From JALUZX01 sp964561605 (lineage in GTDB: Bacteria; Planctomycetota; UBA1135; JALUZX01), in the NCBI GenBank assembly GCA_964561605.1, contig CAZLQD010000042.1:1-64000 (forward strand): 64,000 bases of DNA, read 5' to 3'. Shown piece after piece: positions 9,159 to 18,249 of this stretch. Position 1 is the first letter of the stretch; each line of letters opens with the position of its first letter. The translations under genes were made by a program, and so were the position numbers. The notes beneath the pieces were generated by a model, which did no database searches, had not been told where the DNA came from, and was given only the letters and a program-made list of their open reading frames with translations.

Positions 9159-10178
9159 TCAGTAGCTGGTTTCCTCGAGTTGGACCTTTCCGCGGAAGAT
9201 CCAGTAGATGAAGGCCGTGTAGATCAGGACCACGGGCATGCCGATTCCGGCGATGACGGCCATGGTCTTCAGGGTCTGGAGGGAGGATGAGGCGTTGTAG
9301 ATCGTCATGTTCCACGCCGGGTCCGTGGAGGAGATGAGGATGTTGGGGAAGAGGCCGAAGGCGAAGAGGAAGATCGCTCCCAGGGTCAGGATGGTCGATC
9401 CCAGGAAGGCCCGTCCGGCCTTTTCCTTGAGGAGGCACCGGTAGTGCCAGAGGAGGACCAGGACGGCTGCGCCCACGACGGCCCAGGCCCAGGGATATTT
9501 CTGGAAGTTGGACTTGAGGTAGGGGGCCTTCATGTATCCCCAGGCGAGGGCGGCAAGGAAGAGGACCAGGAAGACCCAGTAGATCTTGCGGGCGGCCCGG
9601 TTGATCCGGCTCCTGAGCTCCCCTGCCGTCTTGAGCTGGAGGAAGGCCGCTCCGTGGAGGGCGAGGAGGGCGGCCGTGAGAAGGCCCGTCAGGATGGGGA
9701 AGGGCCTGAGAAGGGTCAGGAAGTTGCCCGTGAACTCCCAGTTGCGGCCGATAGGAATCCCCATGAGGACGTTCCCCCCTGCCACGCCCAGGAGGACGGC
9801 CGCCAGGAAGCTCCCGAGGAAGAAGAGGAAGTCCCAGAAGGACCGCCAGAAGCCGCCCTGGAGCTTGCTCCGGAATTCCAGGGAAACGGCTCTCAAGATC
9901 AAGGCGAAGAGGACCGCCATGAGGGCAAGGTAGAATCCCGAGAAGAGGGTGGCGTAGGCGTCGGGGAAGGCGGCGAAGAGGGCTCCGCCGAAGGTGATGA
10001 GCCAGACTTCGTTGCCGTCCCAGGTGGGGCCGATGGCGTTCATGAAGATCCGCCGTTCGGCGTCGGTCTTCGCCAGGAAGGGATGCAGGATCCCAACCCC
10101 CAGGTCGAAGCCGTCGAGCACGGCGTAGCCGCCCAGGAGGACCCCGAGAAGAAGGAACCAGAGCAGATGAAAGTCCAT
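9159..10178 (-). CDS. cydB: Cytochrome bd ubiquinol oxidase subunit II
   Basis: This is subunit II of the membrane quinol:oxygen oxidoreductase, partner of CydA. The 339-residue protein has 8-9 transmembrane helices and starts FHLLWFLLLGVLLGGYAVLDGFDLGVG. That is the conserved CydB opening, followed by IGPTWDGNEVWLITFGGALFAAFP, which is close to invariant in the family. It starts 4 nt after the cydA stop with an AGGAG site inside the end of cydA, so the pair is translationally linked. Length and motifs are complete. No CydX-like small subunit is seen next to it. Confidence 0.96.
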   Translation of the reverse strand: MDFHLLWFLLLGVLLGGYAVLDGFDLGVGILHPFLAKTDAERRIFMNAIGPTWDGNEVWLITFGGALFAAFPDAYATLFSGFYLALMAVLFALILRAVSLEFRSKLQGGFWRSFWDFLFFLGSFLAAVLLGVAGGNVLMGIPIGRNWEFTGNFLTLLRPFPILTGLLTAALLALHGAAFLQLKTAGELRSRINRAARKIYWVFLVLFLAALAWGYMKAPYLKSNFQKYPWAWAVVGAAVLVLLWHYRCLLKEKAGRAFLGSTILTLGAIFLFAFGLFPNILISSTDPAWNMTIYNASSSLQTLKTMAVIAGIGMPVVLIYTAFIYWIFRGKVQLEETSY

Positions 10179-10182
10179 GGTG

Positions 10183-11613
10183 CTACGACTCCTGGGAAGA
10201 GGTTTCGGCTGCGCTGGAGGAATCCCCCATGCCCAGTTCCAGCTCGATGCTTCCTTCTCCGCCCGCCGGGGCGGGGGCCGGCGCCAGGCCGGCCCGGATC
10301 TTCCTGGTGAGCAGGAAGAACCAGAGGATGCCGAGGATGGTGAACAATCCGGTGAACATCACCAGGGACGCCGTCACCTCGGCCTCGTTCAGGATGGGCG
10401 AGACGGCGTCCTTGGTCTTGAGAAGCTTCCAGACGATCCAGGGCTGGCGTCCCATCTCGGCGGCTCCCCAGCCCGTTTCGTTCGCGATCAGGGGAAGGAC
10501 CACGGCCACGACGGAGAAGCGAAGAAGCCACTTCTTCTGGAAGAGGGTCCCCTTCCAGTGGAAGAAGAGAACAAGGAGCATGTAGAAGATGAAGAGCATG
10601 CCCAGGCCCACCATGACGTGGTAGGAGAGGAAGGTGGCCGCCACCAGGTCGGGTCTCTCGTCGGGGGGGAACTTGTCCAGGCCGGGGACGGGGGTGGAGA
10701 AGTCACCGTGCACCAGGAAGCTCAAGCCTCCCGGGATGGCGAGCCCGAACTTCACTTCCTGCTTCTCGTCGTCGGGCAAGCCCCAGAGATAGAGGGGGGC
10801 GCCCCCTTCGGGGGTCTTGTAGAGCCCTTCGAAGGCGGCCAGCTTGGAGGGCTGTTGCTTGGCCACCATGTCTGCCTGGAAGTGGCCCGACCCGAGGACC
10901 AGGATGGAGAAGACCACTCCCACCCAGAGGGCGCTCCGGAAGCTCTCCTTCCAGATCTTCTCGTCCCGTTTCTTGAGGATGAAGTAGGCCGCCACGCTCA
11001 TGACGAGGAAGGCCCCCAGGATGAAGGCCGCCATCCAGACGTGGAGGAGCCTGTGGACCGTGGAGGGGTTGAAGACGGCCTGCCAGAAATCGGTGATCTC
11101 TGCCCGCTTGACGGTGACGCCGTTCACCACGCGCTCCACGATGTGGTATCCGGCAGGGGTCTGCTGCCAGGAGTTGGCGACGATGATCCAGATGGAGGAG
11201 AGGATGGAGCCCAGGAAGACCATCCAGGTGGAGAAGTAGTGCATCTTGGGCCCCACCCGGTTCCACCCGAAGACCAGGACCCCCAGGAAGCAGGACTCCA
11301 GGAAGAAGGCGAAGACCCCTTCCGCAGCCAGGGGGGAGCCGAAGATGTCCCCGACGAAGCGGGAATAGGTGGACCAGTTGGTGCCGAACTCGAATTCCAG
11401 GATGATCCCCGTGGCCACGCCCACGGCGAAGTTGAGCCCGTAGATCCGGGTCCAGAATTTCACCACCCTTTCGTAGTCCGGGTCTTTCGTGACCAGGTAT
11501 CGTCGTTCCAGGAGGACCAGCATCAGGCCAAGCCCGATGGCCAAGGGTGGGAAGATGTAGTGGAACGCCGTGGTCAAGGCGAACTGGAGGCGGGAGAGTG
11601 CGACGACATCCAT
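10183..11613 (-). CDS. cydA: Cytochrome bd ubiquinol oxidase subunit I
   Basis: This is the catalytic haem subunit of the cytochrome bd terminal oxidase, giving oxygen reduction at low oxygen tension. I set the start at the ATG giving MDVVALSRLQFALTTAFHYIF (476 residues) and rejected an upstream in-frame extension with non-coding character. H18 matches the haem b595 ligand. HRLLHVWMA carries the haem b558 His. KLAAFEGLYKT is the start of the quinol loop, with its conserved Lys and Glu, and GRQPWIV is present near the end of the loop. The loop is short, unlike the long E. coli type. The tail is Ala/Pro/Ser-rich. A site AAGGAAAGG lies about 12 nt before the ATG. Confidence 0.96.
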   Translation of the reverse strand: MDVVALSRLQFALTTAFHYIFPPLAIGLGLMLVLLERRYLVTKDPDYERVVKFWTRIYGLNFAVGVATGIILEFEFGTNWSTYSRFVGDIFGSPLAAEGVFAFFLESCFLGVLVFGWNRVGPKMHYFSTWMVFLGSILSSIWIIVANSWQQTPAGYHIVERVVNGVTVKRAEITDFWQAVFNPSTVHRLLHVWMAAFILGAFLVMSVAAYFILKKRDEKIWKESFRSALWVGVVFSILVLGSGHFQADMVAKQQPSKLAAFEGLYKTPEGGAPLYLWGLPDDEKQEVKFGLAIPGGLSFLVHGDFSTPVPGLDKFPPDERPDLVAATFLSYHVMVGLGMLFIFYMLLVLFFHWKGTLFQKKWLLRFSVVAVVLPLIANETGWGAAEMGRQPWIVWKLLKTKDAVSPILNEAEVTASLVMFTGLFTILGILWFFLLTRKIRAGLAPAPAPAGGEGSIELELGMGDSSSAAETSSQES

Positions 11614-12092
11614 GGCCTGCTCGACCTTTCCTTGGAAAAGAAGGTGGCCCCGGACCGCCCTCCGGGCCGGGGATCGTCGCTCCAGGGAATAGGGGATGGT
11701 TCGGGGAAATTCAAGGGATTCCCTGCGGGAGGGCGCGGGGAGAAGGCGGCCTGGAGAGGGGAAGGGGAGGGGACCGGGTTCCAGGCCTTTTCCGGTCGGG
11801 GTTCCAGGGGTATCCTCCTTCCTGTTCGTCCTCTCAGGGGGACCCTGGAAATCCTTCGTTTTTCGAGGCCCGAAGAGTCCGGGCCTCACCGGGAAAGGAA
11901 CGATCCATGCCCCAGATGGAAACCGGAGAAGGCCGGAGGGGAAAAGACCCAGGAAAAGAAGAAGATATCTCGTCCCGTCCGGGAGAAGAGCTGCTTCCAC
12001 CACCGAAAGTCTCCCCCCGCCCCGCCCGGAGGCGGTCCGGCCGGAGGGGGAACACCCCCGCTTTCGGCCCGGGTATCCTCCTGAGCGGTGGT
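11614..12092. other. Intergenic region between divergent cydA and membrane-protein gene
   Basis: This 479-nt stretch separates cydA (-) from the 12093 gene (+). It is open in one plus-strand frame, but third-position G/C preference is much weaker than in real genes here, so I read it as mainly non-coding. It holds a stem-loop at 11865-11887 and a possible alternative start at 11907. A TATCCT at 12074-12079 could be a -10 element for the plus gene, but no matching -35 is seen. No clear cyd promoter was recognised. Confidence 0.5.
11865..11887. other. Perfect 8-bp stem-loop in divergent intergenic region
   Basis: GAGGCCCG and CGGGCCTC flank a 7-nt loop. A T-rich run lies just before it on the plus strand, and the sequence GGAAAGGAACGATCCATG follows within about 25 nt. 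It could be a leader structure or a chance GC-rich inverted repeat; the orientation of the T-run does not fit a terminator for either neighbour. Confidence 0.35.
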
Positions 12093-12863
12093 ATGGAGTT
12101 GGCCCTGAAAGGCTGGGTCGTCTTCTTTGTCACCGCCTTTATTTGTTTTCTCCCTCTCTTGGGCTACATGGGCCTCGATGCCTGGATGAGCTATGCTTCC
12201 ATGGGGGAGGCCATGGGCGGCGGGGCGGCCGGCGGCGCGAAGGGAATGAATGGCCCTTTCTGGGAGGCGGTATGGGTCCTTCTCGGGGCCATGGTCTTCC
12301 AGGGGCTCGCAACGGGGACCCTGGTCTTCGCCGCGGTGGGGTTTCTCCAAGGAAAGCGGCCGGGCGTGGGGAAATCCCTGGCCGTCGGATGGAAGCGCCT
12401 CCTTCCGGTCCTTTTCACGAGCTTGCTGATTGTGGGCTTCGTAGCCATCGGAACATTGCTCTTCGTCATTCCCGGGGTCATTGTGCTCGTTATGCTCTAC
12501 CTCGCCTTGCCCGTAACCGTCCTGGAGAGGAAAGGAGGAATGGAGGCCCTGAGTAGGAGCGCCAAGCTCACATCCGGTCACAAGATGAGTATTTTTCTGG
12601 CCCTCTTGCCCCTTGGGATTCTCTCTTCCGTGCTTTACGCCCTTTGGGGGCATCTTGGATTGGGACTCATCGACGGGATCCTGGGAAGGGCCTCGTCCTT
12701 TGGAGAGTCCCGGCTCCATTTTGTCCTGTTCGTCCTGGGGAGGGAGGGCTTGGATGTCCTGCTGGCTCCTTTTTATGCGGCTCTGTCCGCCTTCGCCTAT
12801 GTGCGGCTCAGGGAAATCAAGGATGGGGTCCGGTTGAAAGAGCTGGTTAAGGTCTTCAGGTAG
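12093..12863 (+). CDS. Polytopic membrane protein of unknown function
   Basis: The 256-residue protein has about 6 hydrophobic segments, starting GWVVFFVTAFICFLPLLGYMG, with a central amphipathic stretch VTVLERKGGMEALSRSAKLTSGHK. That internal pattern resembles membrane-domain proteins grouped with YciC-like or glycerophosphodiester-phosphodiesterase membrane domains, a resemblance from memory only. An alternative ATG at 11907 has the better ribosome site (AAAGGA) and would add a 62-residue charged tail, but that tail has poor codon bias, so I prefer 12093. Third-position GC is lower than in neighbours. It sits 88 nt ahead of the DUF4129-like gene and probably belongs to the same transcription unit. 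Confidence 0.7.
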   Translation: MELALKGWVVFFVTAFICFLPLLGYMGLDAWMSYASMGEAMGGGAAGGAKGMNGPFWEAVWVLLGAMVFQGLATGTLVFAAVGFLQGKRPGVGKSLAVGWKRLLPVLFTSLLIVGFVAIGTLLFVIPGVIVLVMLYLALPVTVLERKGGMEALSRSAKLTSGHKMSIFLALLPLGILSSVLYALWGHLGLGLIDGILGRASSFGESRLHFVLFVLGREGLDVLLAPFYAALSAFAYVRLREIKDGVRLKELVKVFR

Positions 12864-12951
12864 GGTGGATCTCCTGGTAGGGACGGTAAACCGTAAGGAG
12901 AACCGGAAGCACCCGTGGCGAGGGTGGCGGGAGAAGGGCGGATCCGGCCGC

Positions 12952-13734
12952 ATGTGGGCTCCGGCGGCCTTTTTTCTCCTGGCCGTTTTCCTTTCACCCC
13001 GGCCCGCCCCCGAGTCGGCGGGTCCCCCTCTCCCGGGTGAGGCGGACCGTCTCGCCCGGAGGATCCATGAAAGGGGAAAATACCCTTCGGTCCTGCCCGG
13101 CGCCGGGCCGGCCTGGGAAGGGGAGAATCACCGCCGCCGGGCCCGGGGGAGGCATCCTTTTCGGGCGGGGCCTTCCCGCAGGCCTCTCCTTCCGCCTCCG
13201 GTCTCCATCGAAGCCCCCTTTGGCTCCCTCATCGCCTGGCTGTTGGTGGGCCTGGGGGGAAGCATGCTGGCCTTCCTGGCCCTCCGCCTTCTGAAGGATC
13301 TGCCCTCCCAGGGGAGGTCCGGGGGGAGGGCGGAAAGGGGACGAGGCTCCCCGCACCGTGGGAGGGCGGTCCCCCCCGGAAGGGGAGAGGGAGAGGTCCG
13401 CCCGGACCCGGAGGAATTGGCCGCCCAGGGGCGGTTCGGGCCGGCCGTCCAGGCCCTCTTCCTCTCGGCCCTGGCACACTCGGGCTGGTCCGGCAAGGGG
13501 AGGGAGAAAGGGCTCACGGCCCGGGAGATCGTGGCGCGCATCCCGGAAGGGGAATCCCTGAAGGCTCCTTTGGCGAGGCTCCTGGCCCTGGCCGAGGGGA
13601 TTCATTTCGCCGGGAAACCCGCTTCGAAGGAAGTCTACCAGGAGGCCCGGAATACCTTCCGCCTCCTGGTCTCCCTTGCGGGGGATTCGACGGAGTCCTC
13701 CGGGGGCGGTGAAGGAAGGGTGAGGGGACGGTGA
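12952..13734 (+). CDS. DUF4129-like membrane protein
   Basis: The 260-residue protein starts with a signal or first membrane helix (MWAPAAFFLLAVFLSP), followed by a basic proline-rich linker and a second helix (FGSLIAWLLVGLGGSMLAFLALRLL, near 87-110). Its C-terminal cytoplasmic domain has DPEELAAQGRFGPAVQALFLSALAHSGW, then LTAREIVARIPEG and ALAEGIHFAGKPASKEVYQEAR. This is the layout of DUF4129 proteins, which lie beside MoxR and DUF58 genes in many bacteria. Function is unknown. The start ATG gives the membrane helix. The stop overlaps the next gene's GTG start (GTGA). Confidence 0.75.
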   Translation: MWAPAAFFLLAVFLSPRPAPESAGPPLPGEADRLARRIHERGKYPSVLPGAGPAWEGENHRRRARGRHPFRAGPSRRPLLPPPVSIEAPFGSLIAWLLVGLGGSMLAFLALRLLKDLPSQGRSGGRAERGRGSPHRGRAVPPGRGEGEVRPDPEELAAQGRFGPAVQALFLSALAHSGWSGKGREKGLTAREIVARIPEGESLKAPLARLLALAEGIHFAGKPASKEVYQEARNTFRLLVSLAGDSTESSGGGEGRVRGR

Positions 13735-14957
13735 AGGGGCGGAGTCCCTTCCTCGAGTCCCTTCTCGCCGTTACGGCCTTGGTGAGCCTGGCCTTCTCGT
13801 TGGTCCTTTCCCTGCACAGGCCCGAGCCGGCCACCGCCCGGGAGGGGGCCGACTCCTTCTCCCGCGGTCCCGTGGGCCACAGGGCCTTCCTGGAATTCCT
13901 CGAGGCCTTGGGGGTGAAGGCCGAGCGTTTTCGGAGCTTCGTCTACGATTCCCCCAGGGACCCGCTCTTCTTCCTGGAGCCGGAGCCGGAGGCCGTTTTT
14001 GGAGGGAAGGCGTTCGGCCTTCGCCCGAGCGTCGTCTCCCGGGTGGAAATGGGGCTCCCCACGGTCCTGGTCCTGCCGAAGTGGAAGTGGGAAGGCAAGA
14101 AGTCGGTGTTCCGCCTGGAGGACCTCCGCCGGGTGGAATCGGTCCTCCGGGCGGCCTTCCCCAGGCCGGAAGAGGCGCCTATGCTCTCCCGGAAGTCTCT
14201 CGGCCCCGGGAAGGCGGACGAGCCCATCCTGGTGTCGGCAGCGGACGGGATTCCCTCGCTGATGGTTCACCTGCCCATGCCCCAAGTGATGGAACTCCGG
14301 AACTTGGGCCAGCCCCTCCTGGGCAGGCCCGATGCCTGCCTGGCCGCCGGGTTTCCCGACAGGGATGGCCCCCTCTTCGTGGTCTCCGACCCGGACTTGC
14401 TTCACAATTTCAACCTGGGCAGGGCGAACCACGGGACCTTCTGGGCGGCCTTCCTCGGGGAGATCCTGCAGGCTGAAAAGGTCTACCTTGACGAATCCTT
14501 CCACGGGTTCGGGCTCCTTCCCTCCCTTGGAGAAGAGCTGGCCTCCTTTCCTGGGATCCTTCTTCTCGTGCAGGTGATCCTCCTCTTGCTGGGGATGGGC
14601 TGGGCGGCTTTCCACCGGTTCGGACCGCCCCTCCGGGTGGGTGAAGGCGGACGGGGGGCGGCCATCTCCCTGGTGGAGGCCGGCGCCGGGATCCTGGAAA
14701 GAGCTTTGCCCGGGGAGGAGCTCGCCAGGGAATACGTGGAATGCATTTTGAGAGATGCGGCGGAACGGCTTCACTTGCCCCCTGGGAGGGACATGGACAC
14801 CCTGGCCCTTTCCCTGGACAGGGCGGCCTCCGCAAGGGGCGTGGATCCCGGGGCCCGGGAGGCTCTTTCGGCGGCCCACTCGGGCATGGAGGGAGCCCGC
14901 CGGGCCTGGGCCTTCAGGCGGCGTCTCCTCGGCAAGGGCCGGGGGAAGAGTGGATGA
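13731..14957 (+). CDS. DUF4350-domain protein
   Basis: The 408-residue protein has an N-terminal membrane helix (LLAVTALVSLAFSLVLSL). A periplasmic domain follows with GHRAFLEFLEALGVKAERFR, then a glutamine-amidotransferase-like fold with VVSDPDLLHNFNLGRANHG and VYLDESFHGFG. A second helix (FPGILLLVQVILLLLGMGWAAF, near 275-300) and a cytoplasmic helical tail end the protein. The HNFNLGRANH and DESFHGFG blocks are typical of DUF4350 members in MoxR/DUF58 operons. The biochemical role is unknown. The start is a GTG overlapping the previous stop. Its tail ends 15 nt before the MoxR ATG. Confidence 0.8.
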   Translation: MKGRSPFLESLLAVTALVSLAFSLVLSLHRPEPATAREGADSFSRGPVGHRAFLEFLEALGVKAERFRSFVYDSPRDPLFFLEPEPEAVFGGKAFGLRPSVVSRVEMGLPTVLVLPKWKWEGKKSVFRLEDLRRVESVLRAAFPRPEEAPMLSRKSLGPGKADEPILVSAADGIPSLMVHLPMPQVMELRNLGQPLLGRPDACLAAGFPDRDGPLFVVSDPDLLHNFNLGRANHGTFWAAFLGEILQAEKVYLDESFHGFGLLPSLGEELASFPGILLLVQVILLLLGMGWAAFHRFGPPLRVGEGGRGAAISLVEAGAGILERALPGEELAREYVECILRDAAERLHLPPGRDMDTLALSLDRAASARGVDPGAREALSAAHSGMEGARRAWAFRRRLLGKGRGKSG

Positions 14958-14972
14958 AGAAGGGTGGTGACC

Positions 14973-15929
14973 ATGGAAATCGGTGAGCTTCCTGGACGGT
15001 TGGAAGAGACCGTTGAACGGGTCGGACGGGTCGTCTACGGAGCGAGAAGGCTCACCCGGGACGCCCTGACGGCCTTCATGGCAGGAGGGCACATCCTTCT
15101 CGAGGGCCCCCCTGGTGTGGCGAAGACCCTCTTCGCCAGGGCACTGGCCCGCTGCCTGGGCCTGGATTATCGGAGGCTCCAGTGCACTCCGGATCTGATG
15201 CCGGGCGATGTGCTCGGGGCCAACATCTTCGATTTTCGAAGCCAGGAGTTCCACCTGACCAAAGGGCCCGTATTCTGCGAGTTCCTCCTGGCCGACGAGA
15301 TCAACAGGACTCCCCCCAAGACCCAGGCGGCCCTCCTGGAAGCCATGCAGGAAAGGTCGGTCACCATCGACGGTGTGAGCCATCCCCTTCCCGGGACCTT
15401 CTTCGTCACGGCTACACAGAATCCCATCGAGCACGAAGGGACTTATCCCCTCCCCGAGGCACAGCTGGACAGGTTCCTCTTCAAGCTCATTGTTTCCTAT
15501 CCGGCCGAGGAGGAGGAAGTCCTGGCCGTCCGGGCCCACTCCACCGGGGCCGGAACGCCCGACCTGGACGCGTTGGGTGTGGAGCCCGTCTTCCGCAGGG
15601 AGGAGATCGGAGAACTCAGGAGGATCCCCGGGCGGATCCGGGCGGACGAGGACGTCGCAAGGTATTCGGTCGGGCTTGCCCGGGCCACCAGGGAGCACCC
15701 ATCCCTTTCGGTCGGACTCTCCACGAGGGCCGCCGTGGTGCTCCTGGCCGCCGCCCGGGCGGCGGCGGCCCTGGAAGGGAGGGACTACGCCCTTCCGGAC
15801 GACCTGAAGAGTCTCTTCTTCCCTCTGGCCAGGCACAGGGTGATCCTGGATCCGGGAGCCCAGCTCGAGGGAGTTACGGAAGAAGAGGTTCTTGAGGAGA
15901 TCGTCCAGTCCGTGGTTCCCCCGAGGTGA
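14973..15929 (+). CDS. MoxR-family AAA+ ATPase
   Basis: This is a cytoplasmic AAA+ chaperone-type ATPase of the MoxR family, thought to remodel or help assemble partner proteins with VWA/DUF58 domains. The 318-residue protein has Walker A GPPGVAKT (45-52), Walker B FLLADEINRT (DE at 108-109), a sensor-1 region TQNPIEHEGTYPLPEAQLDRF and the C-terminal lid. All ATPase motifs are intact. GTG codons at 14964 and 14967 are in frame, but the ATG at 14973 has the better spacing from the GAAGG site. The stop overlaps the DUF58 start, as expected for physical partners. Confidence 0.93.
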   Translation: MEIGELPGRLEETVERVGRVVYGARRLTRDALTAFMAGGHILLEGPPGVAKTLFARALARCLGLDYRRLQCTPDLMPGDVLGANIFDFRSQEFHLTKGPVFCEFLLADEINRTPPKTQAALLEAMQERSVTIDGVSHPLPGTFFVTATQNPIEHEGTYPLPEAQLDRFLFKLIVSYPAEEEEVLAVRAHSTGAGTPDLDALGVEPVFRREEIGELRRIPGRIRADEDVARYSVGLARATREHPSLSVGLSTRAAVVLLAAARAAAALEGRDYALPDDLKSLFFPLARHRVILDPGAQLEGVTEEEVLEEIVQSVVPPR

Positions 15930-17248
15930 AGTCCGTGTATCCCACGCCGTTCCTCCTGCGCCTGCTCACCGCCGCCTTGGTGCCGGCGGCCTTTCCCCTG
16001 CTGTTGGGGCGCTTCCTCTGGCCCCTTCCCGCGGCGGCCGCGGTGGGGATCCTCGCCGGCACCCTCCTGGATGCATGGACTCTCATCCGGGCAGGCGGTT
16101 TGAAGGACGTCCAGGTCCCGGACAAGGCGTGCGTGGGGGACCGGGTGAGGGCGCTTTGCTTCCTGGAGAACGGGTGCCCCTTTTCTTTCAGGGGAAGGTT
16201 GACCCTGGAAGTGACGCCGCCTCTCGAGGTTTCCGGGGAGATCCTCTTCCTCCTTCCAGCCGATGGGGCGGTTCGGGTGGAGGCGGAGATCGAGGCTCCC
16301 AAGAGAGGGGAGGGGACCTTGGCCGCGGTGTGGCTGGAGATCGGCGGGCCCATGGGCCTCCTGCGCCGGGTGAAGAGGATGGCCGTTTCGGAGAAACGAA
16401 TCCACGTCCTCCCGAATCTCGCCCGGGTGAGGGATGCACTTCTCGGGCTGATCGCCGGGTCCCCGGTCCGGGGAGGGCTGATCAGAGAGAGGCGAAGGGG
16501 CGAAGGGGGGGAGTTCGACGCCCTGGAGGCCTATGTCCCCGGCATGGATCCCCGGGCCCTGGACTGGAAGGCCTCGGCCCGTCACCAGGAACTTGTCGCC
16601 AGGCGGTACCACCTCGAGCGGAACCAGAGAATCGTCCTGGCCGTGGATACGGGGCGGCTCATGGGGGAGGTGTTGGAGGGTTTGGAGCGCCTGGACCACG
16701 CCGCCCACACGGCCCTCCTCCTCTCCTGGGCGGCTTTGAAGGAGGGGGACCTGGTGGGGTTCTATTCCTACGGGACCCGGCCGGGGACTTGGCTCGCTCC
16801 GGCGGGTGGGATGGCCTGTCTTCAGCGTATGCGGCGTGTTCTGGGAGGCTTGGAGGTGGAGAAGGGGGAGACCAACCATGCTTGGGGTATGCGGGACCTG
16901 GCGGGGCGGTTGAAGCGAAGGAGCATGGTCGTCGTCTTCACGGAATTCACCGATCCCGCCATGGCGGCCCTGATGGTGGAGAACGTGGGGGTCCTGGCGG
17001 AGAGGCACTTCCTGGTCTTCGTCGCCCTGGAGGATCCTCTCCTCGCGGGATACCTGGAAAGAGAGCCCCTGTCCGAAAAAGACGAGGCAATTGCGGTGAC
17101 GGCATCCCGGATACGAATGGAGCGGAGAAAAGTCCTGGGAAAGCTCCGGGCCATGGGGATCCGGATCGTGGAGGGAGGGCCCGGAAAGGCCGCCCTCGAT
17201 ACGGTGAAGGTCTACCTCGAGGCCAAGAGGAGGGAGCTGGCGGGATGA
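15926..17248 (+). CDS. DUF58-domain membrane protein, MoxR partner
   Basis: The 440-residue protein has two N-terminal membrane helices (about 8-55), a beta-rich periplasmic-like region, and the DUF58 signature GEGGEFDALEAYVPGMDPRA, then DWKASARHQELVARRY (about 190-230). A VWA-like fold follows, with VLAVDTGRLM at the metal-site strand and VVVFTEFTDPAM later. The metal-site motif is DTGRL rather than DxSxS, so metal binding may be weak or absent. DUF58 proteins are regular neighbours and presumed substrates of MoxR ATPases; the pathway is not defined. Both ends overlap neighbours by 4 nt (GTGA start, ATGA end). Confidence 0.88.
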   Translation: MKSVYPTPFLLRLLTAALVPAAFPLLLGRFLWPLPAAAAVGILAGTLLDAWTLIRAGGLKDVQVPDKACVGDRVRALCFLENGCPFSFRGRLTLEVTPPLEVSGEILFLLPADGAVRVEAEIEAPKRGEGTLAAVWLEIGGPMGLLRRVKRMAVSEKRIHVLPNLARVRDALLGLIAGSPVRGGLIRERRRGEGGEFDALEAYVPGMDPRALDWKASARHQELVARRYHLERNQRIVLAVDTGRLMGEVLEGLERLDHAAHTALLLSWAALKEGDLVGFYSYGTRPGTWLAPAGGMACLQRMRRVLGGLEVEKGETNHAWGMRDLAGRLKRRSMVVVFTEFTDPAMAALMVENVGVLAERHFLVFVALEDPLLAGYLEREPLSEKDEAIAVTASRIRMERRKVLGKLRAMGIRIVEGGPGKAALDTVKVYLEAKRRELAG

Positions 17249-18249
17249 CCGGAAGGCCTTGGGAGACGAAGCCCTGGTCTCTGGGATTCCGGAGGGAGAG
17301 AGAAGCCCTGTGGAGACAGCTGGCCAGGATCGTCGCCAGGGCGGAAAAGAGGAGGGGCAGGCTGGATGCCGGTGAGGCTGTCAGGCTTCCTTCCCTCTAC
17401 AGAGTCGTTCTCTCCAGTCTTTCCGTGGCCAGGGCCGCCGCAATGGACAGGGCTCTGCGGGAATACCTGGAATCCCTGGCGGCCCGGGCCTGGCTCCTGC
17501 TCTACTGCCCCCGCAGGCGGGCCCGGGGTGCATTCCGGGAGTTCCTTCTCGAGAAATTCCCGGCGGCCGCAAAGGGCCTGGGGTTCCGGTTCGGCCTGGC
17601 GGTCTTCTTCTTCCTTGCCGGGACTGCCCTTGCATGGATTCTCACATCCACGTCGCCGGAATGGTTCTACGCCTTCGTGGATCCTTCCCTTGTAAAAGGC
17701 CGCGACCCGTGGGCTTCCAGGGAGATCCTGGAGAAGTTCCTCTACGAGGGAGGCGGTTTGAACCACGCCCTTGCGACCTTCGCGGGGTTCTTGTTCACCC
17801 ATAACGCCCAGGTGGGGATCCTGGCCTTCTCCGCCGGGATCGCCGCCGGGGTTCCCGCGGCTTATCTCCTGTTCACGAACGGCCTCGTCATGGGCTCCTT
17901 TCTCTCCGTCTACTCTTCGAAAGGCCTTCTCTTGCCTTTCCTGGGTTGGATACTACCTCATGGGATTCCCGAGATCCTTGCAATGCTACTTTGCGCGGCT
18001 GCGGGCCTGGAGATCGGGCGGGCCTTACTGTTTCCGGGGAGGAGAACAAGGCGGGATTCCCTCGTGTCGGCGGGGCGAAGAGGGGCGGTGGTGGCGGCAG
18101 GCTCGATCCTCCTCTTCGCCTGGGCGGGTTTGATGGAAGGGATCTTCCGGCAGGTCGTGACGGGGGATCTTTTCAGGTTTCTGGCTGCGGGCGTGAACGC
18201 CGGAATCCTGGCCCTTTGGGCCTATAACGCCAGGGGAAAGGCAGAATGA
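17245..18249 (+). CDS. SpoIIM/DUF95-family membrane protein
   Basis: The 334-residue protein has a basic helical N-terminus (about 1-115) followed by the SpoIIM-type membrane domain. This begins FRFGLAVFFFLAGTALAWIL, with further helices FLFTHNAQVGILAFSAGIAAGVP, YLLFTNGLVMGSFLSVY, and LLPFLGWILPHGIPEILAMLL. The N-A-x-VGI and LPHGxxE features are typical of the family. In Bacillus, SpoIIM works in engulfment, but non-sporulating bacteria carry this homologue in MoxR/DUF58/RDD clusters, where its role is unknown. Nothing else here indicates sporulation. ATGA overlaps join it to the genes on both sides. Confidence 0.9.
   Translation: MTGRPWETKPWSLGFRREREALWRQLARIVARAEKRRGRLDAGEAVRLPSLYRVVLSSLSVARAAAMDRALREYLESLAARAWLLLYCPRRRARGAFREFLLEKFPAAAKGLGFRFGLAVFFFLAGTALAWILTSTSPEWFYAFVDPSLVKGRDPWASREILEKFLYEGGGLNHALATFAGFLFTHNAQVGILAFSAGIAAGVPAAYLLFTNGLVMGSFLSVYSSKGLLLPFLGWILPHGIPEILAMLLCAAAGLEIGRALLFPGRRTRRDSLVSAGRRGAVVAAGSILLFAWAGLMEGIFRQVVTGDLFRFLAAGVNAGILALWAYNARGKAE

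Noticed and set aside
11614..12003. N-terminal extension of cydA
   Set aside because: The extra 130 residues have no similarity to CydA. The family start MDVVALSRLQFALTTAFHYIF with a ribosome site lies at 11613.
10177..12084. 635-codon plus-strand open frame across cydA
   Set aside because: Antisense to an unmistakable cydA; Glu/Gly/His-rich translation without motifs.
17245..18249. Sporulation role for the SpoIIM-like protein
   Set aside because: No other sporulation gene is present; the MoxR/DUF58/RDD context is common in non-sporulating bacteria.
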